Source: Scytonema sp045865695 (GTDB lineage: Bacteria > Cyanobacteriota > Cyanobacteriia > Cyanobacteriales > Nostocaceae). Taken from it: a DNA stretch of 64,000 bases. The notes under the pieces are model-generated. The model was not told the origin of the DNA and searched no databases. It saw only the letters and a list, made by a program, of their open reading frames with translations. This document shows positions 53,201-60,512 of this stretch, in pieces; position 1 is the stretch's first letter, and each line of letters begins with the position of its first letter. The DNA is taken from assembly GCF_045865695.1 (NCBI RefSeq), contig NZ_BAACAP010000241.1, forward strand, positions 1 through 64,000, written 5' to 3'. Both the position numbers and the translations under genes were made by a program.

Positions 53201-53823
53201 GAGTTTTAGAAGGGCATACCCATTGGGTTTGGACGGTAGCAATTAGTCCCGATGGTAATACACTGGCTAGTGGAAGTGCTGACAGTACGGTCAAGATTTG
53301 GGATCTTCACACTGGTGAATGTCTTGACACTTTAAACAAGCATAAAGATTTGATTTGGTCGGTAGCAATTAGTCCCAACGGGCAATTTTTAGCAAGTGGT
53401 AGCGAAGACCAAACGGTTAAGCTTTGGGACATTAAGACAGGAAAATGTCTCCAGACTCTGGAAGGACACAGCAAACAAGTTTACTCAGTAGCTTTTAGTC
53501 CCGATGGGCAAACCCTTGCAAGCGGAAGCGGTGATGCAACAGTTAAACTGTGGCAAGTCAACACAGGTCTTTGTCTGGATACCCTGACACGAGGACACAC
53601 AGCAGCAATCCGTTCTGTCGCATTTAGTACTGATGGTCGGATTTTAGCAAGTGGTAGTGAAGATGAGAACATTCAACTTTGGGATGTTCAAAAGTGTAGC
53701 CGATTGCGACCTCTTAAATCCGATCGCCTTTACGAACGTATGGAAATTACAAATATCACTGGTCTGACAGATGCTGAGAAAGCTTCTTTAAAGGCTTTGG
53801 GTGCAGTGGAAAAAGGCGAGTAA
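50206..53823 (+). CDS. NB-ARC STAND ATPase with 14 WD40 repeats
   Basis: 1205 aa from ATG 50206. The N-terminal ~85 residues (FIVEVATRSGVTKTELDALLLALDNFSGTEIASKL) are the vWA-MoxR-associated-protein type helix-turn-helix domain. NB-ARC follows: WGREEEIAKLEQWI, Walker A GIGGIGKT, HRCLIVLDKVE, then GNPLALKIVA. A short pentapeptide-like stretch (IDLSGRDFSDLTIWQAYLKN) precedes 14 WD40 repeats, enough for two seven-bladed propellers, each with LASGSxDxTVKLWD-type cores. STAND proteins oligomerise on ligand sensing; here the effector is unclear. Function in signalling, regulation or defence is possible. Confidence 0.93.
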   Translation: MENATNMSQLPETFIVEVATRSGVTKTELDALLLALDNFSGTEIASKLEISQAAVRKRLGESYRKFGIEGSGNKKLNNLKQQLVAQYQNQANTNPVASKILQEDWGEAVDVDGFWGREEEIAKLEQWIVGENSQRCRMVAVLGIGGIGKTVLAARVAKKVRGSFDYLIWRSLNNAPPIGELLTQLLRFLPKDPEHELPDNDNSKILRLINVLREHRCLIVLDKVETVLRSGKGRVYERAGEYEEGHEKYGYFFKKIAEAGHDSCLLLIGREKPKQVAILEGKNLPVKVLHLLGLNLEEAKAMLKDKGFSCSDEQLKELVERYSGNPLALKIVATTVYDLFSNNVCEFLNQIYQETAVYGDIRSLLDQQFNRLSELEKQLMYWLAIHRKYISFTGLKANLITSEPATRVLEAVESLLRRSLIEKESGSGRFRQQSVVMEYVTERIIERAFEEIRQARTNEFLNAYPLMKARSLEYIHKTQEKLILEPLKNKLLNVFGNQLEPHLRRMLASLQKYHPLKKGYAAGNLINLLRQIQIDKTQIDLSGRDFSDLTIWQAYLKNVKLQDTSFTNSDLTGSVFTETMSSLVSVRFSPNGEYFAIGTISGEVRLWRTADIQQIRIFRGHTAWVWAFAFSADNQFLISGSADYTIKVWDVHTGTCLRTLTEHKNKVYSVAFQPKSSILASGSEDESIKIWDILTGECIKTLNGHKDWVWSVTFSPTDYGILASASADGKIKVWDINTDECLKTIEGHKGEVYSVAFSPNGQLLASSGEDRTVRLWDVKQEKYLTTFIGHQKIVYSVRFSPNGKTLASCGEDRTIKIWNVSTGECLRTLEGHNSQVWAIAFTSSPDGRTLISSSDDQTARLWDTETGNCLYVLQAYTRGVYSVAFSPNNEILASGGDESTVKLWKLSTSECYSIKGHQGRLRSVTFSLDGQILASAGGDNTIKLWDITNISNSKCIRTLKGHTNWVWTVVFSSDGRVLASSSEDKTVRIWDSHTGECLRVLEGHTHWVWTVAISPDGNTLASGSADSTVKIWDLHTGECLDTLNKHKDLIWSVAISPNGQFLASGSEDQTVKLWDIKTGKCLQTLEGHSKQVYSVAFSPDGQTLASGSGDATVKLWQVNTGLCLDTLTRGHTAAIRSVAFSTDGRILASGSEDENIQLWDVQKCSRLRPLKSDRLYERMEITNITGLTDAEKASLKALGAVEKGE

Positions 53824-53890
53824 TTTTCTAATAACTGATAAATTTTTGATAAATTCATTACGGGAATGTTCTTGCTACCTATTTAACTCA

Positions 53891-54808
53891 ATGAAAACAA
53901 CTCGTCGAAAAGCCCCAGTCAATCCCCGCATGGTGAATCGGCATGGAAATTTCAACGTCGTGCGTAAAGGAATGTCTCACAAACATTGGCACGATCCGTA
54001 CCATTTGCTACTCACTCTTCCTTGGTATTACACTTTATTACTCATCAGCTTGGGATATATCATAGCCAATGCTCTATTTGCCTTGGCGTATATTCTTGGA
54101 GGCGATGGTATAGAAAATGCACGTCCAGGTAACTTTTTTGATGCCTTCTTTTTTAGCGTCCAAACAATGGCGTCCATTGGCTATGGGGCAATGTATCCTA
54201 AAACAGCATATACGAATTTTTTAGTCACAGTTGAATCGCTACTAGGATTGATAGGCTTAGCCATCGGAAGTGGGTTAATGTTTGCGCGATTTTCTCTTCC
54301 TAGAGCCAGAGTCTTATTTAGCAATATTGCGGTTATTACACCGTATAATGATGCTCCAACTTTCATGTTTCGAGTTGCTAACGAACGAGAAAACTGGATT
54401 TTAGAAGCACAAGTTAAGGTGACTTTAGCACGGACTGAAATTAGCAAAGAAGGTGACGTAATGCGGCGGTTTTATGATATGCCTCTTATTCGCAGTCAGT
54501 CGCCACTTTTTGCTTTAACTTGGACAGTCATGCACGTTATTGATGAGAATAGTCCTCTTTATGGAGTGACATCTGAGGAGATGGTAGAAGATGAAATGGA
54601 AGTGGTAATGACTTTCACAGGGATTGATGAAACTGTTTCTCAAACCATCCACGCCCGTCACTCCTATATATCAGAGGAAATTGTTTGGAATATGAAGTTG
54701 GCTGATATTTTAGGTAAAACAAAGGATGGCAGACGCTGTATTAACTATACCCGGTTTCATGATGTTGTTTCTTTAGATGAAGAAACCAATGGAGTGGGTG
54801 GATGTTAG
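53891..54808 (+). CDS. KirBac-type inward-rectifier potassium channel
   Basis: 305 aa from ATG 53891 (MKTTRRKAPVNPRMV). An N-terminal slide-helix region is followed by helix TLLLISLGYIIANALFALAYI, pore helix FFFSVQTMASIGYGAMYP with the filter S-I-G-Y-G, and helix LLGLIGLAIGSGLMFARFSLPRARVLFS. The cytoplasmic Kir domain follows (ENWILEAQVKVTLARTEISKEG, PLFALTWTVMHVIDENSPLYG). It passes K+ in response to cytosolic ligands. 67 bp after the NB-ARC gene, possibly co-transcribed. Confidence 0.92.
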   Translation: MKTTRRKAPVNPRMVNRHGNFNVVRKGMSHKHWHDPYHLLLTLPWYYTLLLISLGYIIANALFALAYILGGDGIENARPGNFFDAFFFSVQTMASIGYGAMYPKTAYTNFLVTVESLLGLIGLAIGSGLMFARFSLPRARVLFSNIAVITPYNDAPTFMFRVANERENWILEAQVKVTLARTEISKEGDVMRRFYDMPLIRSQSPLFALTWTVMHVIDENSPLYGVTSEEMVEDEMEVVMTFTGIDETVSQTIHARHSYISEEIVWNMKLADILGKTKDGRRCINYTRFHDVVSLDEETNGVGGC

Positions 54809-55294
54809 TGTCGTCAAGAAATCATAAGTATTTTTACGTGTATTTTTTTGAAAAATAAACAATTCATAAAACGTAAAAATATGACTCAATTCTATTGAAA
54901 ATAATTATTTATATAACTTCAAGAATTTTTTCTATTTCAATAAATTTTAATTAAAACTATGAAAAAATTGTAAGTTCTGGAACCGCAGCCTGTAGCAGCC
55001 CGTAGCGGATAAATCTGTTCTTCATTTAAGTGAGAACCGCTAATTTTTTTTGGAGGAGATAAGTAGTATAAAAATAATCAAAATTTAACTTTTATTCAAA
55101 TTTGTCTTCGGTTATTTCTTTCAAGAATACGTAATATTTATTCCTATTATTTAAAGTTACTTAAGCATCATGTTATATTTTTTCTGAAATAATTACACTA
55201 CATAAAATTTCCGATCGCTTGTTAGTAGAGCAAATTGTAAGCGCCTCCTAATCAGCGATCGCTTACATAACAATTAACCAAGGAATATTTAACC
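54809..55294. other. spacer with an inverted repeat upstream of the multicopper oxidase
   Basis: About 485 AT-rich bases. TGTAAGCG (55236-55243) and CGCTTACA (55260-55267) are an 8-bp inverted repeat 28 bases before the oxidase start. It may be an operator, or coincidence of a HIP1-rich stretch. AAGGA of the ribosome site is at 55280-55284. Confidence 0.4.
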
Positions 55295-56773
55295 ATGAAA
55301 AGAATAAGCAGGCGTAAAGCGCTGAAGATTGCAGCGCTTGCGGGGGGTTCGCTTTTGCTTCCCGTGGGGCTTCAGTATCGGGGATACGCTCAAAGAACTG
55401 ATGAAAGAGTTGAACCGTTTACACTACCCTTCCATATACCACCCGTGTTAAACCCTGTCAGTAGCGATTCGACGACTGACTATTACCAAATTGTGATGCA
55501 GAAGGCTCAAGTAGGAATATTACCGGGGAGAACAACGGAGATTTGGGGATACAACGGTACGTTTCCTGGTTCCACAATTATACAAAGAAGAGATCGACAA
55601 TCAATTATTAGATATATCAACAATCTTGACGTAAATACTTCAGTTCACTTGCATGGTATGCCATCGTTACCTCAGTATGATGGTTATGCTGAGGATTTGA
55701 TTCCTCCGGGGTACTACAAAGATTATGTCTATCCCAATCCTACTTCTGCCATTTTGTGGTATCACGACCACGCCCTCGGTCAAACTTCTCGAAATGTCTA
55801 TATGGGTTTGGCTGGAATGTATATCGTTCAAGATAATGAAGAGCTCAGTTTGCAACTCCCGAAAGGCGATCGCGACATTCCTCTGATTATTCACGATAAA
55901 CAATTCGCCTCTGATGGTTCACTCATTTTTGACGACCAAGGACAGCACAGCTTAATGGGGGAAGTCATTACAGTCAATGGTGTTCCTTGGCCTCGTATGG
56001 AAGTTGCAAACTGTAAATATCGTTTTCGAGTATTAAACGCATCAATTTCTCGCTCTTACAGGCTTGCTCTGAGTACAGGTGATAGCTTTACTATCATTGG
56101 AACGGATGCAGGATTAATGGCTGCACCAGTCAATACTCAGGATATGCGTCTTGCAATGGCAGAAAGATATGACATAATCATCGATTTTTCTAAATATCCA
56201 CTTGGATCTCAGGTTGTACTGCAAAATCTTGGACTTCCCAACAATGACAATTTTGGAAACACAAATGTCATCATGCGCTTTGATGTGGTGCGTTCTGAAA
56301 GTGACAACAGTTCGATTCCTAGTACATTACGCAATATTCAATTTCTATCGGAATCCTCAGCAGTGCGAACCCGCGACTTCACATTTGACCATGTGAATAG
56401 TGTATGGGTCATTAACGGTAACGGTTGGAATCCAAATCGAGTCGATGCCAACCCACAACTAGAAGAGGTGGAAATTTGGAGACTGCATAATCCTTCCGGT
56501 CTTTGGTTTCATCCAGTTCACCTTCACCTCATTGATGCTCAAATTCTCGATCGCAATGGAACGCCACCTTTTCCTTACGAGCGGGGTTTGAAGGATGTGT
56601 TCTATGTTGGTGAAAACGAAACAGTACGAATCATTGGCAGATTCAAACCTCAAACAGGTAAATATATGTACCACTGCCACAACATGGTTCACGAAGACCA
56701 CGACATGATGAGCCAATTTGAAGTAGGACAAGGTGGGATAAATCCAAAGTCAGCCCCAGCACAACCTCTTTAA
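55295..56773 (+). CDS. Multicopper oxidase (CotA/CueO-like), exported
   Basis: 492 aa with a twin-arginine-like start (RISRRKALKIAALAGGSLLLPVG), so folded export is likely. The four copper-binding regions are complete: SVHLHGM (~116-122), WYHDHA (~154-159), HPVHLHLI (~409-416) and YHCHNMVHEDHDMM (~456-469), the last with the type 1 Cys and axial Met. Such enzymes oxidise Cu(I), Fe(II), Mn(II) or phenols. Copper-related neighbours are the YtkA-like lipoprotein at 58086-58916 and, more distantly, the FTR1 permease at 46752-47675. Confidence 0.93.
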   Translation: MKRISRRKALKIAALAGGSLLLPVGLQYRGYAQRTDERVEPFTLPFHIPPVLNPVSSDSTTDYYQIVMQKAQVGILPGRTTEIWGYNGTFPGSTIIQRRDRQSIIRYINNLDVNTSVHLHGMPSLPQYDGYAEDLIPPGYYKDYVYPNPTSAILWYHDHALGQTSRNVYMGLAGMYIVQDNEELSLQLPKGDRDIPLIIHDKQFASDGSLIFDDQGQHSLMGEVITVNGVPWPRMEVANCKYRFRVLNASISRSYRLALSTGDSFTIIGTDAGLMAAPVNTQDMRLAMAERYDIIIDFSKYPLGSQVVLQNLGLPNNDNFGNTNVIMRFDVVRSESDNSSIPSTLRNIQFLSESSAVRTRDFTFDHVNSVWVINGNGWNPNRVDANPQLEEVEIWRLHNPSGLWFHPVHLHLIDAQILDRNGTPPFPYERGLKDVFYVGENETVRIIGRFKPQTGKYMYHCHNMVHEDHDMMSQFEVGQGGINPKSAPAQPL

Positions 56774-56784
56774 AAGATAAAGTA

Positions 56785-56830
56785 TCAAGGATAAAGGATG
56801 AAAAATTCATACTTCATCCTTTATCCTTGA
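56785..56830. terminator. 18-bp perfect inverted repeat, likely bidirectional terminator
   Basis: TCAAGGATAAAGGATGAA (56785-56802) and TTCATCCTTTATCCTTGA (56813-56830), 10-base loop. It separates the oxidase from the convergent gene. Confidence 0.7.
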
Positions 56831-56881
56831 TGAAACATTTACCCAAAAGTCAGTAGTATTCACTTTACTATTGCACGGCTG

Positions 56882-57400
56882 TTAAGAAGCAGCCTTCATG
56901 TTACTATCTAAATTTGCCTCTTGACGTACAGTCATGAGTTCTTGCTTGTAAAAATCATCTAATTGAGCAACAAATTTGCCATTAATAATTTGAATTCCTA
57001 ATACTTTGTTAATTGTAAGAAAGTCGAGAAAGCTAGCATTATGATAGTTTTTTTCTTCAAAAGCTTTGATTTGCTCGGGTGTGCGATCGCTTAATACTGC
57101 TAGCTCTTGTTGAGTCAGTTTGAAGGCAATTCTTGCTTTAATCAGTAAGTTAGGTAAATCGTTCATGTCTGAAATCTCAAGTACCAATGGGTTTGTGGGA
57201 GGGTGAGTAACTAATGTTTCATACTCGACAATTTCATCTATGAGTTTTTGTCGTAGTGCATTGTTAGAATCTTGGCTCAACTGCCAACCATCCGGGTCTT
57301 TTAATCGCTTTTCTACGTTAGTTCTTAATTTGCGGTTAGCCTCGGCAAACTTCTCAGCCCATTCCTTGGAATATGCTAATTGCTTGTCGTTTTTAATCAT
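56882..57400 (-). CDS. XRE-type helix-turn-helix protein (antitoxin-like)
   Basis: 172 aa from ATG 57400. The C-terminal third has LPNLLIKARIAFKLTQQELAVLSDRTPEQIKAFEEKNY, an XRE DNA-binding domain. The N-terminal part is helical and charged. Its ATG overlaps the stop of the DUF6932-like gene by ATGA. Such pairs occur in nucleotidyltransferase-type toxin-antitoxin-like loci, so an antitoxin/regulator role is likely. Confidence 0.78.
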   Translation of the reverse strand: MIKNDKQLAYSKEWAEKFAEANRKLRTNVEKRLKDPDGWQLSQDSNNALRQKLIDEIVEYETLVTHPPTNPLVLEISDMNDLPNLLIKARIAFKLTQQELAVLSDRTPEQIKAFEEKNYHNASFLDFLTINKVLGIQIINGKFVAQLDDFYKQELMTVRQEANLDSNMKAAS

Positions 57401-57840
57401 AGTTCCCACTCCAATAAGTTAATAGCTATAATACCTTTACGATTTTGTTCTCTATCGCGTTGAAAAAATTCTATTGATATTGTAGACTCATCTACAGGTC
57501 GATCTGATTGATAAATTTCTCCTTTATACTTAGCTTTTTGTGCGGTACTATCATAAAACTTTAAGATTAGTGGTGATTTTTCTCTCAGGTATTCTATATC
57601 TACATCATCTCTATCCCAGCAAGCGTCAAAATCGTTGGACAATGGTTCGTTTGTCACAAAGGAACCATTAATATAAAAAGTCCGACAACCAGCTGCTTTC
57701 AAATCTGTCATTACTATTTCCATACCTTGAATCATCTGTTTGCGATTGCGCGTATAACCAAACCTCTTTTTAAACTCATTCCAATTACAGAAATGTATCC
57801 CAGGTGGGAGGTTTCCATTTTCATCAAAATCCGGAATCAT
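57397..57840 (-). CDS. DUF6932-like, nucleotidyltransferase-type protein
   Basis: 147 aa. FYINGSFVTNEPLSNDFDACWDRDDVDI holds the G-S-F...N-D-F-D pattern of small nucleotidyltransferase folds; the N-terminus PDFDENGNLPPGIHFCNWNEFKKRFG is typical of DUF6932. Possibly an AMP-transferring toxin with the coupled XRE gene as partner. Activity is unproven. Confidence 0.75.
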   Translation of the reverse strand: MIPDFDENGNLPPGIHFCNWNEFKKRFGYTRNRKQMIQGMEIVMTDLKAAGCRTFYINGSFVTNEPLSNDFDACWDRDDVDIEYLREKSPLILKFYDSTAQKAKYKGEIYQSDRPVDESTISIEFFQRDREQNRKGIIAINLLEWEL

Positions 57841-57882
57841 CAATCAAAATAGTATCCATTATTTCATTAATTTTAATAGGTA

Positions 57883-58089
57883 TTAGACAGGTTCTCCGTC
57901 TTCTAATGTATAAATATCTGGTTCATCATTCAAAAAATTAAATGAGCTTCCCATTTCTGCAAGTTTTATTATTTCTTGATTTGATGGTTCAGAATCATCA
58001 AACAATAGTTCTTGTGTCAAAACGTTGCGTTCCTCTGGAGAAAGAGAACGAATAATTTCGATTAGAGTATGGACTAGTTTGCTATTCAT
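57883..58089 (-). CDS. Small antitoxin-like protein
   Basis: 68 aa from ATG 58089, overlapping the upstream lipoprotein stop (ATGA). MNSKLVHTLIEIIRSLSPEERNVLTQELL followed by an acidic, extended tail (DDSEPSNQEIIKLAEMG, EPDIYTLEDGEPV) resembles cyanobacterial antitoxin-type small proteins. Its usual toxin partner is not adjacent; the next gene is DUF6932-like 42 bp later. Confidence 0.55.
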   Translation of the reverse strand: MNSKLVHTLIEIIRSLSPEERNVLTQELLFDDSEPSNQEIIKLAEMGSSFNFLNDEPDIYTLEDGEPV

Positions 58090-58916
58090 AAAACATTCAC
58101 CCAAAAATCAGCAGTATCAACTTTGCCATCGCGATTAAACTGAACCCACAGTTTATAAGTTCCTGGCTGCGGGAAAGTAGTCTTGAAAGCGATCTGTCCA
58201 TCACCAGTCTTTTTAAGAGCATGAGCATGGATGTAATCTGATGTCGAAAGTGGGTATGAGCTTTTTAAGATAACTAAATGCTCTTTTTCTCCCAAATACG
58301 GTTGTAAGTCCTTAACTGGTTGATTATTTGCAGTTTGCTTAAGATCGAAGGTTAAGGTGACTTCTTTACCAACCTTGGGATTCGGTTCAGATAATTTTAA
58401 ATTGACTTTAACATCATTTAATATCTTGGTTGTGTTAAACTTCTCTAAATCCTTGGGAAGTGGAACTGAACCGGGAATGTTCAGTGTCATGAGGGAAACT
58501 TGTTCTTTTTGTCCGGATGGTTTGTAATCACTAAAAATTTTATACTCACCTGCTGTAGGAAAAGTTGTACTCACCTCGAAACGTCCATTTCCTTTATATT
58601 CGGGATGAACATGAGCGAAAGATTGCAAGTCATCCCTCACTACGATCGCGTGCATAGTCTTTTCTTGAAAAGTGTCAAAATTTGTAACGGCTTTTCCTTG
58701 AGAGTCTCGAACATCGATAACTAAAGACATAGGCTGATTCTGAGCTAGATTTTTAGGAGCCGTTAATTTTGCCTGAGTTGTGGAACTGTCTCCATCATGT
58801 GTCTGTTCCGTTGAATGTCCGTTATGAGATGATTCTCCGGATTTGATAGAAGAACCACAAGCAGAAGATAGTAATAGAGCCGCGATCGCAACAATTCTCG
58901 TTAAGTAATATTTCAT
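58086..58916 (-). CDS. YtkA/FixH-like lipoprotein
   Basis: About 276 aa from ATG 58916. Lipobox SSAC (Cys near residue 20) is followed by a His/Ser-rich stretch (SGESSHNGHSTEQTHDGD). Two Ig-like YtkA-type units follow: SLVIDVRDSQGKAVTNFDTFQEKTMHAIVV with FAHVHPEYKGNGRF, and LTFDLKQTANNQPVKDLQPYLGEKEHLVIL with YIHAHALKKTGDGQI. His-rich repeats suggest copper or metal binding at the cell surface. It faces away from the multicopper oxidase. Confidence 0.78.
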   Translation of the reverse strand: MKYYLTRIVAIAALLLSSACGSSIKSGESSHNGHSTEQTHDGDSSTTQAKLTAPKNLAQNQPMSLVIDVRDSQGKAVTNFDTFQEKTMHAIVVRDDLQSFAHVHPEYKGNGRFEVSTTFPTAGEYKIFSDYKPSGQKEQVSLMTLNIPGSVPLPKDLEKFNTTKILNDVKVNLKLSEPNPKVGKEVTLTFDLKQTANNQPVKDLQPYLGEKEHLVILKSSYPLSTSDYIHAHALKKTGDGQIAFKTTFPQPGTYKLWVQFNRDGKVDTADFWVNVL

Positions 58917-59183
58917 AAAGAGTTTTGTCATTGGTCATTTGTCATTTGTGAGGGGCTAGAAGTTAATTCCTCCTTGTCTTCGGTGTCCCCCTTGTCTCCT
59001 TATATCCGTAAGCTAATATCCAACTACGATCCAAGACGAGGCGTTGGCATCAGTATTTTTACGCTTTGCATAAGCCCTAGAAAAGATGAAAATTCATAGG
59101 TTACCATTCCCGAATTTTTATTTATAACACTTTGTTTCTAAGCTTCATGCTGTGTTTACATTTAGTTAAGTTTTTCTTCGGCA
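58917..59183. other. spacer between lipoprotein and kinase
   Basis: Divergent promoters expected here. No repeat or gene found. Confidence 0.4.
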
Positions 59184-60512
59184 GTGGAATTGTGTATGTT
59201 CGCGATCGCTTTTGATACATCATATTTAATAGAAGTATGGACGCTATGGCATCCTAGCTCCTGGCTCTCAAGTTTTCTCAAAATCTTGACTGCTATGGTT
59301 TCAGCTGTTATTGCTGTACGGTTTGTCTTTTTATTGCCTAAACCCTCAACTTCGACCACTCTATCTCAACTCGAAGAAGCCCGTAACGAACTAGAGGCAC
59401 AATTTCAACAACAGATAGCCGATTTAATAGAACTTAACAAATCGCTGCAGGTAGAAATTACAGAGTACAAGCAGCGAGAGATACTGTTGCAGGAAAGCGA
59501 AGCACGGTTTCGCCTCATAGCATACACAGCCCCTATCATGATTTGGGTCTCTGATATCGATAAACTCTGTAATTACTTTAATAAAGTTTGGCTAGAGTTT
59601 ACTGGAAGAACAATCGAACAAGAAATTGGTCGCGGCTGGCTACAATCAGTTCATCCTGACGATCGAGAGCGTTGTTTTCTTACCCGTACCAAAGCTTTTG
59701 ATGCTCGGCAAAGCTTTAAGATGGAGTACCGACTAAGACAAAAGGATGGTGAATACCGATGGATATTAGATACGGGTATTCCACACTATACCGAGAATCA
59801 TACTTTTGCTGGCTATATTGGCTCTTGCGTTGATATTACCGAACACAAGCAGGCACAAGAACAAATTCAAGCATCTTTGCTGGAAAAAGATGTTCTTTTA
59901 AAAGAAATTTACCATAGAGTTAAAAATAATTTACAAGTCATTTCTAGTTTGCTTAATCTTCAATCAGAGTATATTAAGGACAAAGATGACCTAGAAATAT
60001 TCCAACAAAGCCAAATGCGAATTGAATCTATGGCTTTGATCCACCAAAAACTGTACCAATCGCAAGATCTAGCAAGGATTGACTTTAGTGAGTATATTAG
60101 AGATTTAGTAGCTAGTTTATTTAGTTCTTATGAAGTTAATACAAATGTCATTTCACTCATAGTCAATGTCGAGCGTATATTATTAAGCTTGGATGCAGCT
60201 ATCCCTTGTGGGTTGATTATCACGGAACTTGTTTCAAATTCCCTAAAATATGCTTTTCCTAAAGGTGGAACAGGAGAAATTTCTATACAACTTCATACAG
60301 AAAATAATATATTGAATCTGACAGTTCGTGATAATGGTATTGGTTTACCTTCAGAATTTGATTTAAAAAATACAACATCATTAGGGTTGCAATTAGTAGA
60401 TGCTTTAACAAATCAGTTATCAGGAGATATTAAAATAAATTACAATGATGGAGTCGAAGTAAAGATCGTATTTCCTTTGTTGGAGAAAAATTTAAATTGG
60501 AGAAAAAAATGA
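59184..60512 (+). CDS. Sensor histidine kinase (HisKA_2/HWE type) with PAS, N-terminally truncated sensor
   Basis: 442 aa from GTG 59184 (or 59196). Only the last piece of an ethylene-receptor-type membrane sensor is left: FDTSYLIEVWTLWHPSSWLSSFLKILTAMVSAVIAV; the family normally has two or three helices before it with a copper-binding Cys/His pair. Then coiled coil (EARNELEAQFQQQ), PAS/PAC (FRLIAYTAPIMIWVSD, GYIGSCVDITEHK), HisKA_2 with EIYHRVKNNLQVISSLLNLQS (phospho-His) and ATPase ITELVSNSLKYAFP, DNGIGLP. An upstream stop at 59163-59165 blocks a longer frame. Coupled to the next gene by ATGA. Confidence 0.85.
   Translation: MELCMFAIAFDTSYLIEVWTLWHPSSWLSSFLKILTAMVSAVIAVRFVFLLPKPSTSTTLSQLEEARNELEAQFQQQIADLIELNKSLQVEITEYKQREILLQESEARFRLIAYTAPIMIWVSDIDKLCNYFNKVWLEFTGRTIEQEIGRGWLQSVHPDDRERCFLTRTKAFDARQSFKMEYRLRQKDGEYRWILDTGIPHYTENHTFAGYIGSCVDITEHKQAQEQIQASLLEKDVLLKEIYHRVKNNLQVISSLLNLQSEYIKDKDDLEIFQQSQMRIESMALIHQKLYQSQDLARIDFSEYIRDLVASLFSSYEVNTNVISLIVNVERILLSLDAAIPCGLIITELVSNSLKYAFPKGGTGEISIQLHTENNILNLTVRDNGIGLPSEFDLKNTTSLGLQLVDALTNQLSGDIKINYNDGVEVKIVFPLLEKNLNWRKK

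Noticed and set aside
50206..53823. NB-ARC/WD40 gene as an antiviral Avs-type protein
   Set aside because: Avs proteins have N-terminal nuclease or other effector domains. Here there is only a helix-turn-helix type domain, so a general signalling role is at least as likely.
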